From: Fragilaria crotonensis
Lineage: Eukaryota > Bacillariophyta > Fragilariophyceae > Fragilariales > Fragilariaceae
Direction: 5' to 3'
NCBI GenBank assembly: GCA_022925895.1
Contig: JAKSYS010000046.1
Span: 1 to 64,000, forward strand
Length of the DNA stretch: 64,000 nucleotides
In this document: piece by piece, positions 34,651-45,121 of the stretch
How positions within the stretch are numbered: the first letter of the stretch is position 1
Layout of the letters: the number at the start of each line of letters is the position of its first letter
The notes under the pieces: generated by a model
Databases searched by the model: none
The model's input: the letters and a program-made list of their open reading frames with translations, nothing else
What the model was told of the DNA's origin: nothing
Translations under genes and position numbers: made by a program

Positions 34651-35240
34651 GAATACAATACCTGGTAGCTTGCAGGAGGAAGCAATGAACAATATGCGAA
34701 GTGTTCTAGGATGGCCTGTTACTTGCAAAAATGCATAATAATGATTGTTGAACTCGGACGAAACCAATGGATTGGTGATTGGGTGATTGATGAAAGGGAA
34801 CAACTTGCAGTGAATGCGAGCGATTTGAAGACGGAAAGTAATGACTTGCATACTATTCGGAGTCAAACTCTGAGTCCGAGTAGACTTTCTACCTGGTATC
34901 AGGTACTCTTAGAGCGTACCATGGACGCCTGTAGTACGATCAACGTAGAAATGGATTTGTGGACTTGAGTCGATGACGTATGCTACCTCCACTACTACTG
35001 TACTCTACTACTACTAGCTGGTAGAGCGCCCAAAGACTTTCAGCAAATGTTTACCATACCAGTATTGTGTACTCCAAGTACTACGGCTCCAGTCCCGGCA
35101 GCAATTAGAAATTGCATGCCCTCGTGTGCACCCTTTCCACTCTGTTTACTAAGCTACCCAACCCAAATGATTTACCTTTCACATACTTTCGCTCTGTCAA
35201 CTACTCCAGTATCAAAGAACTGAATGGGTTGGGTACTACA
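34172..35240. repeat. Segmental duplication, copy B
   Basis: This is the partner of 20159-21252, diverged by scattered substitutions and small indels. Its left end is the Copia gag junction. At its right end the similarity stops at about GGGTTGGGTACT, where the parent copy leads into the LINE fragment and this copy into unrelated sequence. Confidence 0.9.
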
Positions 35241-37013
35241 AGATTGTCATGACGGCTGACCAGCATGATGCAATTTACACCATTTTGACAAACAAGGCTG
35301 CAATGTTGAGTTGTTTAGATCCAACATGTGTACGCAGATTGATGAATTTAATGTCCAAAAATTCAATGCAGCCTAGGCAAAATCAAGCAAGTTCATTTGA
35401 AACTGTGATGTCGAGATTTGATGGATCTAACAACACCACTGGCATGTTCAAAAAAAGATGACATAGTATCCAGATCATCTTCACCAGCCAAGCTTGTTGG
35501 AAGGTAAGAGTGCTTGAAGAAGCACCAAATGTGTTGTTAACTCCTTCCACCAGGTGAGAATGCAACCTGATCCTCTCACAGAAAGCACAAATGAAATGAC
35601 AAACCGTCACCAAACAAACACGCCAGGAATGAGGAATAGTAGAGCAAAAGTACCGGAGAAGATCATCACCATCAACTACCAACAAACACAGCAGTGTTGT
35701 ATTGGGCTGACAGCCTTAAGGCCCACCAGGATTTCAAGAACTGACAAGTGAAGGGAGAACTGCTAGCACCAGGGTGAGGAGAAAAACTCCTCAGCAGCAC
35801 CTGCTGCTGGCCATGCTGATACAACACCAGCATATGAAAATGCAAAGGAGGCATTTGAGCAAAGAATCTGAGTGTTACAATCTGCCAATGAGAGCAAAGA
35901 TGGGTGGAGAAATGTCATCATCTGAAGACATCATGTCAACAATTACCGTACCAAGCTTGAGCAAGATTCTTCAGATTTGGCAGAGATCAACATTATGTGT
36001 TGTGCACATCACTTGGTGCTATCTAACATGAACAAAAGTCACATGATGGCACTACTGTTGCATGCAAGCTTGCCATTTGTTGTTAAACAGTCTTGGCATT
36101 AAACAAGCTGCTGTCTTCAAGACCATTGTAAATTGGAATAAGTTCTTCCAGAAATTCCAAGTTCCTTGTCGAACTCTTCCCTGATGCCAAGGATCAGATT
36201 ATATCCTTTTGCTGGCGGCAAGAATTTAGGAATACTAACTATAGTCAGAGTTCACAACTTCATCATCATCTCCATTTAACCATGCTCTAATCATCAAGTG
36301 GTTGCTGGCTGATGATTCAAGAAGATGGAGATCTAGCTGGTGGAGCAATGACTGAGGGAACTCTTGTTGCTACTTGTTCTTGGATTCTCTTGAGGGAGGC
36401 TCCCAAGCCTTTTCTGTTGCTTATGAACCCGAAGATCCTTTATAAGTAAAGCCTTTCCTCGTCCGACAAGAAAAGAAAGGCTAGCAAGGGCAAGCAAGCA
36501 ACAGGCTTCTTGCAGGTCCTATGGGAGGGGCCGGATTGATTGTCTACATCACCACTAATTGAGTCCCTTTGCGCTTTGTCAATGGATTTGAACCTGTGAA
36601 GAATGCCTTGATGGATCTAGTTTGGTGCGGATTATGGCGCGTAAACTGATCGATGATTACATTGTCTCGTCTATGTTTGATGAAATCGACAAATCTCGTT
36701 CTCGAGCTGTGGAACTGAATCAAGGTTGATATTTTGATCGTGGTCATTAAGCTTGTACATTATTCTACCAACCAGCAAGTATTCGTTACCAAACCACCCG
36801 CAATGGTATCATCCTGCCAATCAACACCCGTCGCGATGATGACCTCCTGCACTTGCAAAACGAGCCTCGCAATAACCTTCCACCGTTGGGTCCAATCCCA
36901 ATGCCCAATCCCACAATCCTCTACCTGATCAGCCATCACATTGTCTCAGACTCAGGTAAGGTCTCGGATCCAATCCACTGCCAATAATTCACTGTATCGC
37001 CCGATACCTACTA
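35241..37013. other. Spacer of decayed, probably transposon-derived DNA
   Basis: A 70-codon frame at 35249-35461 (MTADQHDAIYTILTNKAAML) is the only protein-like part. The rest has CA/AG-rich sequence similar in texture to 9.0-9.5 and 57.7-58.6 kb but no recognisable domain. The end at about 36600-37000 has no gene. Confidence 0.3.
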
Positions 37014-38073
37014 CTACCAATTGCCATGTCCCCAGCTGTCGACAAGTCGTTTATCATCAAACGTGTCTTTTGGTAAGGTCGACAGTTCCAAGCTCAGTTC
37101 AATCGCCGGTTCGTCATTTCTCTCAAAAACACAAATGTGCATCTCACAGTGAATACTTGCGAGAAGCGGATGTAGAGTTGGAAAGAAGAGCTCGTCCCTT
37201 TTCTGCTTGGGATCTCCACAGAAATGAAGATCAATCATCATCTTGGGAAGAAATCGAGTGCGGAACCAATTCGCCTCATCAATTGGCTGTACATCTTCGA
37301 CAATCATGAGACCTCTCGGCTGGATCCTGGGAAACCAATAAAACATGGATTGGGCCATGTGTGCTGCCAAGTGCGCACCGTCGTCGACGACAATCTTCAG
37401 CGGTGGAGCGTCCTCTCGCCGCATCTCTTTGGTCCACACTTCATTCAACCAAGTCACATTGGTTGCATCACCACAGTGCAACCTATTGGCATCGAGAAGC
37501 TTTTGATAATCTCGGTGCTTCGCCGCAAAGTTGCCCCAGGGCCACTTTCCTTCGTCTCGAGGACCCGCTGGTAGGCAGGCGATTTCCATTGAGTGAACTT
37601 CAGCATTTGGTAAAAAGTTTCGGTAGGTCTCAGCTCCAGCTCCCTCATAAAATCAATCTCCAGGAACTGAAAGGGCTCAGCGCTTGCTTTAGAATACTTT
37701 CAAGCCGAGATTGGTACATGGTCTAGTAATGTCCCCAAGGTCTGCACCTTTCGTTCTTGCACCCAGCACGTGTGCACGTGTCCGTTTTGCTGTTTTTGTA
37801 GCACCCTTCATAAGAAATCGCTGCGACCTTGTCGGTAGCAGTCTTCAATCCAAGACTATAAAAATCCAGTTCTGAGTCTGCAGATGACTCCAGTAATCGT
37901 GCGGATGGTGCCTGAAATTCCGGGGGTGGACAAAACAAAGTACTCCCATTCCACACATGCATGCAAGCTGCACCGGCAACGAAAGTGAGAAATGATTTGA
38001 TGGCTTCTAAAGTAACACCACGAGCAACTCCTCCCTTTGGCTGACTGCCTCTTGGCATCTTCATGTCCACCAT
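37014..38073 (-). pseudogene. Broken copy of the methyltransferase-like gene
   Basis: The sequence is collinear with the intact gene at 42.2 kb. It starts MVDMKMPRGSQPKGGVARGV, has the same membrane anchor (FLTFVAGAACMHVWNG), CYKNSKTDTCTRAGCKNERC and later IVVDDGAHLAAHMAQSMFYW. Near 37724 a three-base loss turns TAC-CAG into TAG, ending the frame; nearby one-base losses (about 37703 and 37655) shift it. The 3' 190 codons from MEIACLPAGPRDEGKWPWGN remain open and closely similar. The copy is on the opposite strand to the intact gene, head to head. It is probably a recent pseudogene. Confidence 0.85.
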
Positions 38074-38807
38074 GGTATTCCTAAAAAAACGAAGTTGTCT
38101 TGTGGAGAAGGAATCTCTTTTACAAGTACCGCACTCGTGTACAGTACGAGTACGGAGTACAATTCGAAAAAAGAATCTCGAACTGCAAGACACGCACGAT
38201 GGGTGTTGTCGTGTTGTCCGTTGGCTGCCACGGGCCACGGGCCAGTACACGTACTGGTAGCACACGAAGGAACTGGACCCTATCATATGTCATAGCACTG
38301 GAGTACAGCAGTAAGCTCCCCTACCCACCCTATGATCTTAATATCTACTCGAGTACTACGTAGTACGAGTACCATGTCTGTATCTACTACGTAGTCGAGT
38401 ACCTGGTACTATGAATACCCGTACCATGTCTGTTTCAGAACACGTAACCCTCTATGACAAGACATGGGTACTGGAGTACTGGAGTACTCGAGTATTGCCG
38501 ACGGTAGTATTGTAGCATTGTAGCACTTGAGCACTTGAGTCCTCAATACGACGGTACGTTATTCGACCATAAAAAGGTGCTACTGTAGTTCACGGCTACT
38601 ACTATACTGTAGTAAGGTACTACAAAAAAAAAAAACCGAATATCTATTTTACGTGCTGCCGCTGTTCCGGACGAAGACGGAACTCGACTCACACGGATGA
38701 CCGCTACCCTGGGGTACAGTAGAGGCCACCATAATTGTTTTCTGTTACTGCAGTACTGTCGTACTGAAATTGTGCCAAATAATGCTGCATGGAGTCGTCG
38801 TATCGGG

Positions 38808-38840
38808 TCCGATTAGGTTTCACCAATTTGACGTCAGCAC
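38808..38840. repeat. 33-bp arm of an inverted repeat with ~41.26-41.30 kb
   Basis: TCCGATTAGGTTTCACCAAT plus the next 13 bases recurs exactly, inverted, near 41262-41295. On the appropriate strands both read ADVKLVKPNR, suggesting a once-coding sequence lying inside the large inverted duplication. Confidence 0.75.
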
Positions 38841-39504
38841 TTTTCAGCACTTTTGTTGCGGAATTTAACTTGTACGGAATCTTTATCTTTGATTTTCTCA
38901 GCGCCCACTTTTCAAACCACCTCTTGTGCAAAACTACGTTCTAGATAAGGAACATAAATCAGCGCCACATTTGTTTGAATAGAAATAAAAATGATCGTGT
39001 CTAGATGTGTATATAACAGGGTACCAGTAGTGGATTCAAGTTTACTCACACAAAACTCATAATTTTGATATTTCACAACCACGATGGTACGGCACTTTGT
39101 CTCCCTGTCATTCTTGTTTCTCTTGTTGTTCTTGCTCTCCTTGCTGCTTTTGTTTCTCTTGTTGCTGTTGTTCTGTTTTTGCTCTTGTTTGCTCTCTGTC
39201 TGTTGCCATTTTGCGTTACTACAGCACCCACCTACCGATTATTCTGTAACCAACCCCTGTTTTGTTCTCTTTAGGATCATCCACAACAAGCAAGAAGGAC
39301 CATTGATGCAGGATCCACATCCAGTGGATCAGACTCTATCTGCTCTCAAGGCTATGTCATGGACTGCTTCTTTGCCTTTCAAAGGTCATTTTTGTCATGC
39401 AACCGATGATTTCAATGCATCATTGGAAACCAAGTATGACCTCTTTCAGTACACTACTTCTATGTACAAAGGTTCCAAGCACATTATTCGGTCCTAGCTA
39501 ATCA
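38841..39504. other. Spacer with Leu-rich chance frame
   Basis: A plus-strand frame near 39084-39497 begins with a run of Leu/Phe codons from a TTG/TTC/CTT-rich tract and continues IIHNKQEGPLMQDPHPVDQT. The repetitive start argues against a signal peptide, but the second part resembles the decayed coding stretch that follows. Confidence 0.25.
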
Positions 39505-40011
39505 ATGTCGCAAGAGATCCACTTGCCTGAGGCACCACTCAACGACCTCTGTTCTGGACATGAAGAAACTGATGTTTCTGATAATTTTGTTGATGTACAG
39601 CACACGAATACTCATAATGACGACAATGACAACATCCTCATGGAATCTAAAGTTTAGAAACTGTCTGCATTGATTTTGGATCGCGTGCTCTTCACCATGA
39701 AGACATACCAATTGGAACGTTACAATGCATATGACAGCATTATGCCAAGAGCAAAGGAACTAGTTAGTCTTGTTGATGCCTCAAAAAGCCCACAAGAGAG
39801 GTCTTCTTGTTGAGGCGAGGCACTCGACAAGATTATCTTCACCGAAAGCCAACATGGCTTCGAGAAACCACCACCCAAAGGGTCCCTAGTTTCGGGGTGT
39901 CCTGTTGGCAAGGTGTGCAAAACATATGTCTCATCATGGAGTTTTAAAAGTAGTACATTTAGAATTAATAACAATGTTGACTTAGACTTTCGTTCTTGTT
40001 CGACATCATGA
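39505..40011 (+). pseudogene. Decayed coding stretch, unknown family
   Basis: One frame of 169 codons from MSQEIHLPEAPLNDL is interrupted only by two stops (near 39655 and 39817). It includes YQLERYNAYDSIMPRAKELV and EKPPPKGSLVSGCPVGKVCK. The even composition indicates a former protein-coding sequence, probably of a repeat element; I do not recognise it. It abuts the hairpin array. Confidence 0.35.
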
Positions 40012-40020
40012 GTAGGATGG

Positions 40021-40987
40021 GGACTATTTGGTGATCGAAATTCAATCTTCAAATAGTCGTCACAGTCGAGTAACACTAGTACAGTACAATGGCAACTATT
40101 TGGTGATCGAAATTGATCTTCAAATAGTCATCACAGTCAGGTATCACCAGTACCGTACAATGGCGACTATTTGGTGATCGAAATCGATCTTCAAATAGTC
40201 GTCTGATAACACCAGTACAGTACAATGGCGACTATTTGGTGATCGAAATCGATCTTCAAATAGTCGTCACAATACAGTAACACTAGTACAGTACAATGGC
40301 GACTATTTGGTGATCAAATTCGATCTTCAAATAGTCGTCACAATACAGTATCACCAGTACAGTACAATGGCGACTATTTGGTGATCGAAATCGATCTTCA
40401 AATAGTTGTCACAGTCTGATAACACTAGTACAGTACAATGGCAACTATTTGGTGATCGAAATTCGATCTTCAAATAGTCGTCTGTCTGATATCACCAGTA
40501 CAGTACAATGGCGACTATTTGGTGATCGAAATTCGATCTTCAAATAGTCGTCACAGTAAGTAACACTAGTACAGTACAATGGCGACTATTTGGTGATCAA
40601 AATTCGATCTTCAAATAGTCGTCACAGTACGAGTATCACCAGTACAGTACAATGGCGACTATTTGGTGATCGAAATTCGATCTTCAAATAGTCGTCACAT
40701 CTACAGTAACACTAGTACAGTACAATGGCAACTATTTGGTGATCAAAATTGATCTTCAAATAGTCGTCACAGTCGAGTATCACCAGTACAGTACAATGGC
40801 GACTATTTGGTGATCGAAATCGATCTTCAAATAGTCGTCACATCTGAGTAACACTAGTACAGTACAATGGCAACTATTTGGTATTTGGTGATCAAATTCG
40901 ATCTTCAAATAGTCCCCATCGTACTGTCGTACTGTTACTTGTTCATTTGAGGCTATTTGAAGATCAAAATTCGTACACCAAATAGTC
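40021..40987. repeat. Hairpin tandem array: about 13 direct and 1 inverted unit of ~71 bp
   Basis: Each unit has AGTACAGTACAATGG followed by a long inverted repeat: GACTATTTG, GTGATC, a 3-5 base centre, GATCTT, CAAATAGTC. The stem can pair almost throughout. Units are joined by 4-10 variable bases. The bases before AGTACAGTAC alternate strictly between AACACT and ATCACC over the last nine units, so the true repeat is a dimer of about 142 bp. The first unit lacks the AGTACAGTAC part, and the last (40951-40987) is reversed. There are no coding frames. The array sits near the centre of symmetry of a large inverted duplication. Confidence 0.9.
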
Positions 40988-42181
40988 CTTTGAGTACGGT
41001 AGTACTGTTGCAGTACAGTGTAGTACTCGAGTGATTCAAAAGGGAAACACATGAAGATTCAAAACGGAAACACATGAATTACTGATAGGAGGAGAAGAGT
41101 AGCAGTTATCTATCTGACATGACAAAGGCTTGGCATGCGCATTAGGAAAAGCACCGATAGAAGTCAACAACAAAGATTCCGTGTTTTGTCAGCCATTCAA
41201 ATTTCCGATGTCTTCAAAATTCTTCTACAGGAGGTCTCACTGTAGATTATTACTGTGACGTGGGTGCTGACGTCAAATTGGTGAAACCTAATCGGATCCA
41301 GGGTGACTGTAGTGCGGGAAAAACCTTGGATCATTGAACTTAGTTGCCGTAGGTTTAGTTGTCGCAGTGTACGTCGGTAGCATGTAGAGCACCACCATAT
41401 GGTGCGTGGCGGTATACTCGGAGGATCGGGTCACTCCAACTTTCATTCGGAATTTGGTAGCGGTGTGTTCGGTCATTTGAAACGCCAAAGGCGCGTGTGG
41501 AAAGGTGTTGGGTCATGGAACTGGGTGGAGTCACCCCAATAGTCATATCAGTTTCGTCACAGGCGGTCAGCAGTAAAATAGATCACGGTGCTGGTATGGA
41601 TACCAGCAATCGGTCGGAGGTCCTTCGTCGCTGATGGTGTTGAATCAAGCAAAATTCGGGATAGACAGCGTAGAAACAATACCGGTTTCTACATGAGGAA
41701 AAAATCGATCACGTCGCACATCTGATGATACCTCAAACGCTGCAACCGCTCCATACGCGTTGATGCCAATTGCACCACAATCATTCTCAAGCATATTGGT
41801 GTTGATACTTGTAGACGAGAGGTCGGGGGAAGGCTGTAGCGCCATCCGTTGACTTGACTTTGTTGTGCTCTAAGTTGCGTAGAAAACGTACCAGAACTCA
41901 CGTAGAAACAACCACTTACTTGGCAAAAACTCCTCGGAAAAAATTCTGTAGTAAGGTACAAGTACTACAGTATGCTCGCAGTGTACAAAATAGAGGAGAA
42001 TATCCTGTAATTAAAAGAACGATGTCATGCAGGCAGGCATGGCAGTTTTCTCTTGTCTGTGATTCACATGACTGCAGTCATCACTTAGCGTATCAATCAC
42101 ACAACAATGCTCTCCAACTGTGCACATTTTTGTATTGAAGCATCATTGAGAAAAATAGAGAGACGACAAGACGGAGGTAGC
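40988..42181. other. Spacer and promoter of the methyltransferase-like gene
   Basis: This contains the right partner of the 33-bp inverted repeat and, at 41340-41560, repeated strings around GGTCACTCC/GGAGTCACCCC. No gene is supported. The last 100 bp should include the promoter of the gene that follows. Confidence 0.35.
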
Positions 42182-43279
42182 ATGAAGGTAGCACAACGTG
42201 GACGTGGCGGAGTCGTTGCTCGTGCAACACCCATCAAATCATTGCTCACGTTTGTGGCTGGTGCAGCGTGCATGCATTTGTGGAATGGAGGTGCTCTGAT
42301 CTGTCCACCAGAAGGACAGGCATTGGAACGCGTACTGGAGACGGAGACAGAACTGGAGTCATCTGTCGAAGAACTGAAATCATCTGTCGAAGAACTGGAC
42401 GCATCTGGAGACCCAGAATTGGACTTTTACAGCCTTGGATTGAAGACTTATACCGACAAGGTCGCAGCGATTTCTCATGAAGGGTGCTACAAAAACAGCA
42501 AAAGGACACGTGCACGTGCCGGGTGCAAGAATGAAAGATGCAGACCTTGGGGACATTACTACCAGACCATGTACCAATCTCGGCTTGGAAAGTATTCTAA
42601 AGCAAGCGCTGAGCCCTTTCAGTTCCTAGAGATTGGATTCTTTCAGGGAGCTGGAGCTGAGACCTACCGGAACTTTTTACCAAACGGAGAAGTTCACTCA
42701 ATGGAAATCGCCTGCCTACCGGAGGGTCCCCGAGAAGAAGGAAAATGGCCCTGGGGTAACTTCGCTGCAAAGCACCGAGATTATCAAAAGCTTCTCGATG
42801 CCAATAGGTTGCACTGTGGTGATGCAACGAATGTGACTTGGTTGAATGAAGTGTGGACCAAAGAGATGCGGCGAGAGGACGCTCCACCGCTGAAGATTGT
42901 CGTCGACGACGGTGCGCACTTGGCAGCACACATGGCCCAATCCGTGTTTTATTGGTTCCCCAGGATCCAGCCGAGAGGTCTCATGATAGTCGAAGACGTA
43001 CAGCCAATTCAGGAGGCGAATTGGTTCCGCACTCGATTTCTTCCCAAGATGATGATTGATCTTCATTACTGTGGAGATCCCCAACAGGAGAAGGATGAAC
43101 TGTTCTTTCCAACTCTACATCCGCTTCTTGCCAGTATTCACTGTGAGATGCACATTTGTGTTTTTGAGAGAAATGACGAGCCGGCGATTGAACTGAGCTT
43201 GGAAATGTCGACCTTGCCAAAAGACACGTTTGATGATAAACGACTTGTCGGCAGTTGGGGACACGGTGATCTTGGTTAA
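42182..43279 (+). CDS. Membrane-anchored SAM-methyltransferase-like protein
   Basis: The chosen ATG gives 365 residues (MKVAQRGRGGVVARATPIKS) and matches the start of the broken copy; an in-frame ATG 75 bp upstream is less likely. A short basic N-terminus is followed by one hydrophobic helix (LLTFVAGAACMHLWNGGALI), which fits a type II Golgi/ER anchor. A short charged repeat (SSVEELKSSVEELDAS) precedes a globular domain with FLEIGFFQGAGAETYRNFLP (class I SAM-binding motif I, about residues 145-164), KIVVDDGAHLAAHMAQSVFY (about 238-257) and PRGLMIVEDVQPI. This order is that of macrocin/CmcI-type O-methyltransferases acting on sugars or small molecules. The substrate is unknown. An intact frame next to a broken inverted copy suggests this is the functional member. 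Confidence 0.7.
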   Translation: MKVAQRGRGGVVARATPIKSLLTFVAGAACMHLWNGGALICPPEGQALERVLETETELESSVEELKSSVEELDASGDPELDFYSLGLKTYTDKVAAISHEGCYKNSKRTRARAGCKNERCRPWGHYYQTMYQSRLGKYSKASAEPFQFLEIGFFQGAGAETYRNFLPNGEVHSMEIACLPEGPREEGKWPWGNFAAKHRDYQKLLDANRLHCGDATNVTWLNEVWTKEMRREDAPPLKIVVDDGAHLAAHMAQSVFYWFPRIQPRGLMIVEDVQPIQEANWFRTRFLPKMMIDLHYCGDPQQEKDELFFPTLHPLLASIHCEMHICVFERNDEPAIELSLEMSTLPKDTFDDKRLVGSWGHGDLG

Positions 43280-45121
43280 AAGATATTCCGCGACGCTTCG
43301 TGGCAAAGTTTGTCCATAGTGGGCGAAGTTTGGAATCTCAAGCCTAGCTTTGATTGCAGCTTCAGCTGCAGAAGTAGTCGAAGTTTGTAAAATGAATGCG
43401 TGTCTACTGCTGGTAATGTATATGTACAAAGGGTTTGCTAAGTCATATTCGGAGTACTGTTTTACAGGGATCGGCATCTTGTTTCTTCCCTTGGAGTATA
43501 CCCTTCCTTTCATCTCCATTCTTGGAGCCACATTTCTCCTTTGTATAACTATGGATTCGTGTTCGAATGCGGCATGACATCATTTTGCAGTGCTGTGTTC
43601 TGGAGGCGATAATACATGGCGGAGGACTCTAGACTACGACTACAGGCAAAACTTTCAAAGATACGATCGGGAATTTGATGGTCAGCCCATCCGCCGCATC
43701 TCGATGGAGTATGGACAATGGACACTGTGATTGGAACTCAATGTTGCGTACAATACTCCTAACTTCGAGTATGATGAAGGTCTACTCCGAACTCCGAGTA
43801 GTAAGTGGTAGTAATTCGTCGGCGTCACAAACGGCCAGCGGCCAGTGTGTTGTGATTTTGGATGTGTGTGACGATTGTTGTACAGGTTTGTAATCATGTA
43901 ATGATAGAAGGGAATTGTGAAATGCGTGGATACTTATTCGAAGAATTGTATACTGGCTGTCGACTCCGTAAAGGTTCCGTACACTCAGTCTGAAGGGCAA
44001 ATTTCCCGCGAGAACCAAATCACCAACGGTCTCTTTGCTCTTGCCTTGGCGCCTTTTTGTAGTGGGTGGCGGGCGTGTAGTCTCACAAACAACTGCACGA
44101 CCCTGTAGGGAGTTAAAATTTTGGCACGTCGGCCATTCTCACATGAAACGGTATAAATTCAAAGTGGACACATCAGCAGAATGTGTCCTCTATTTCAGCG
44201 AAGAGTTTTGATTTGTACATGTTGTACATATTCGTATATTCGTATGGATGGAAGTATCTAGTTCCCGTCTGACAGACCGCCTGCCTCGCCGTTAATCCGC
44301 ACAAGAGTATCGAAAAAAATAGTGGACACGACACCTTTGTTCCGTCCCACTGGCCGCGCCACCACCAGCACCCCCCAGAAACAAACTCTCCCTCCACAAA
44401 GACTGTTGCAACGACAACAACGATAACAACGTTTCTTCACAATTGCTTGATTTGCGACCGAGTCCAATATCGTATTCTTAGTTGAGTTATTGACTGTTGC
44501 GACTGGAAGAAAGGTTGAGAAGAAGCAACAGAGAGAAATTGATTGATTGCTTCAGATTCTCAATTCGAGTCTACGACTGGTTCCAGTACCGACTGTTGTG
44601 TTCGGGTGTAGTACTATTGATATTCCGTACTGGGCTACAGGGGTTCTACTGACTTTCAAAAATGTAGGTATCACGGATCACCGTACATCGTTCATGCAAT
44701 TGGGGCTCTGGATCTTGTTTGAGAACGGAAGAAGATGAGATTTAATGGCAAACCTCTGAATGACATCCGATATCAGGATGTCAAGGAAGTGTTGCTTGAA
44801 AAACAAAGTTGAAACGAACATTGTTGTTGGTACGATTATTGGTATGGCAACCAGCCATCATCATATTCTGCGCTTAAGGGAAACACCTGCTTCTCTTTCC
44901 TCTGCTCCGTTGGGCGTCTCTTAGCAGCCCTGTCTCGCCATCCAGTCGTGACCATGTGCCCTCCGTTGCGCCTCTGTCTTCTGGATAAGATTGATCCCAA
45001 ACGACAAACGGCGTTTTCGTTGTTCGTCGATCGTCGATCGCTCGAGTTTCATCTGTGTTTCTCACGCTTTCGTTGCTCTTGTTCCCTCTCTGCATGCCAC
45101 TGCTTTCCTTGGAAATAAAGG
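43280..45121. other. Intergenic, no supported gene
   Basis: Only short frames. The section before 45122 is C/T-rich on the plus strand (CTCTTGTTCCCTCTCTGCAT) and is probably the 5' leader of the next gene. Confidence 0.4.

Noticed and set aside
39084-39497. Protein with an N-terminal signal peptide or membrane helix
   Set aside because: The hydrophobic start comes from a monotonous TTG/TTC/CTT tract that gives Leu-rich peptides in more than one frame. No start context or extension supports a gene.
40021-40987. CRISPR array
   Set aside because: Repeats are long hairpins (~60 bp) and the variable linkers only 4-10 bases. No Cas genes are present and the context is eukaryotic.
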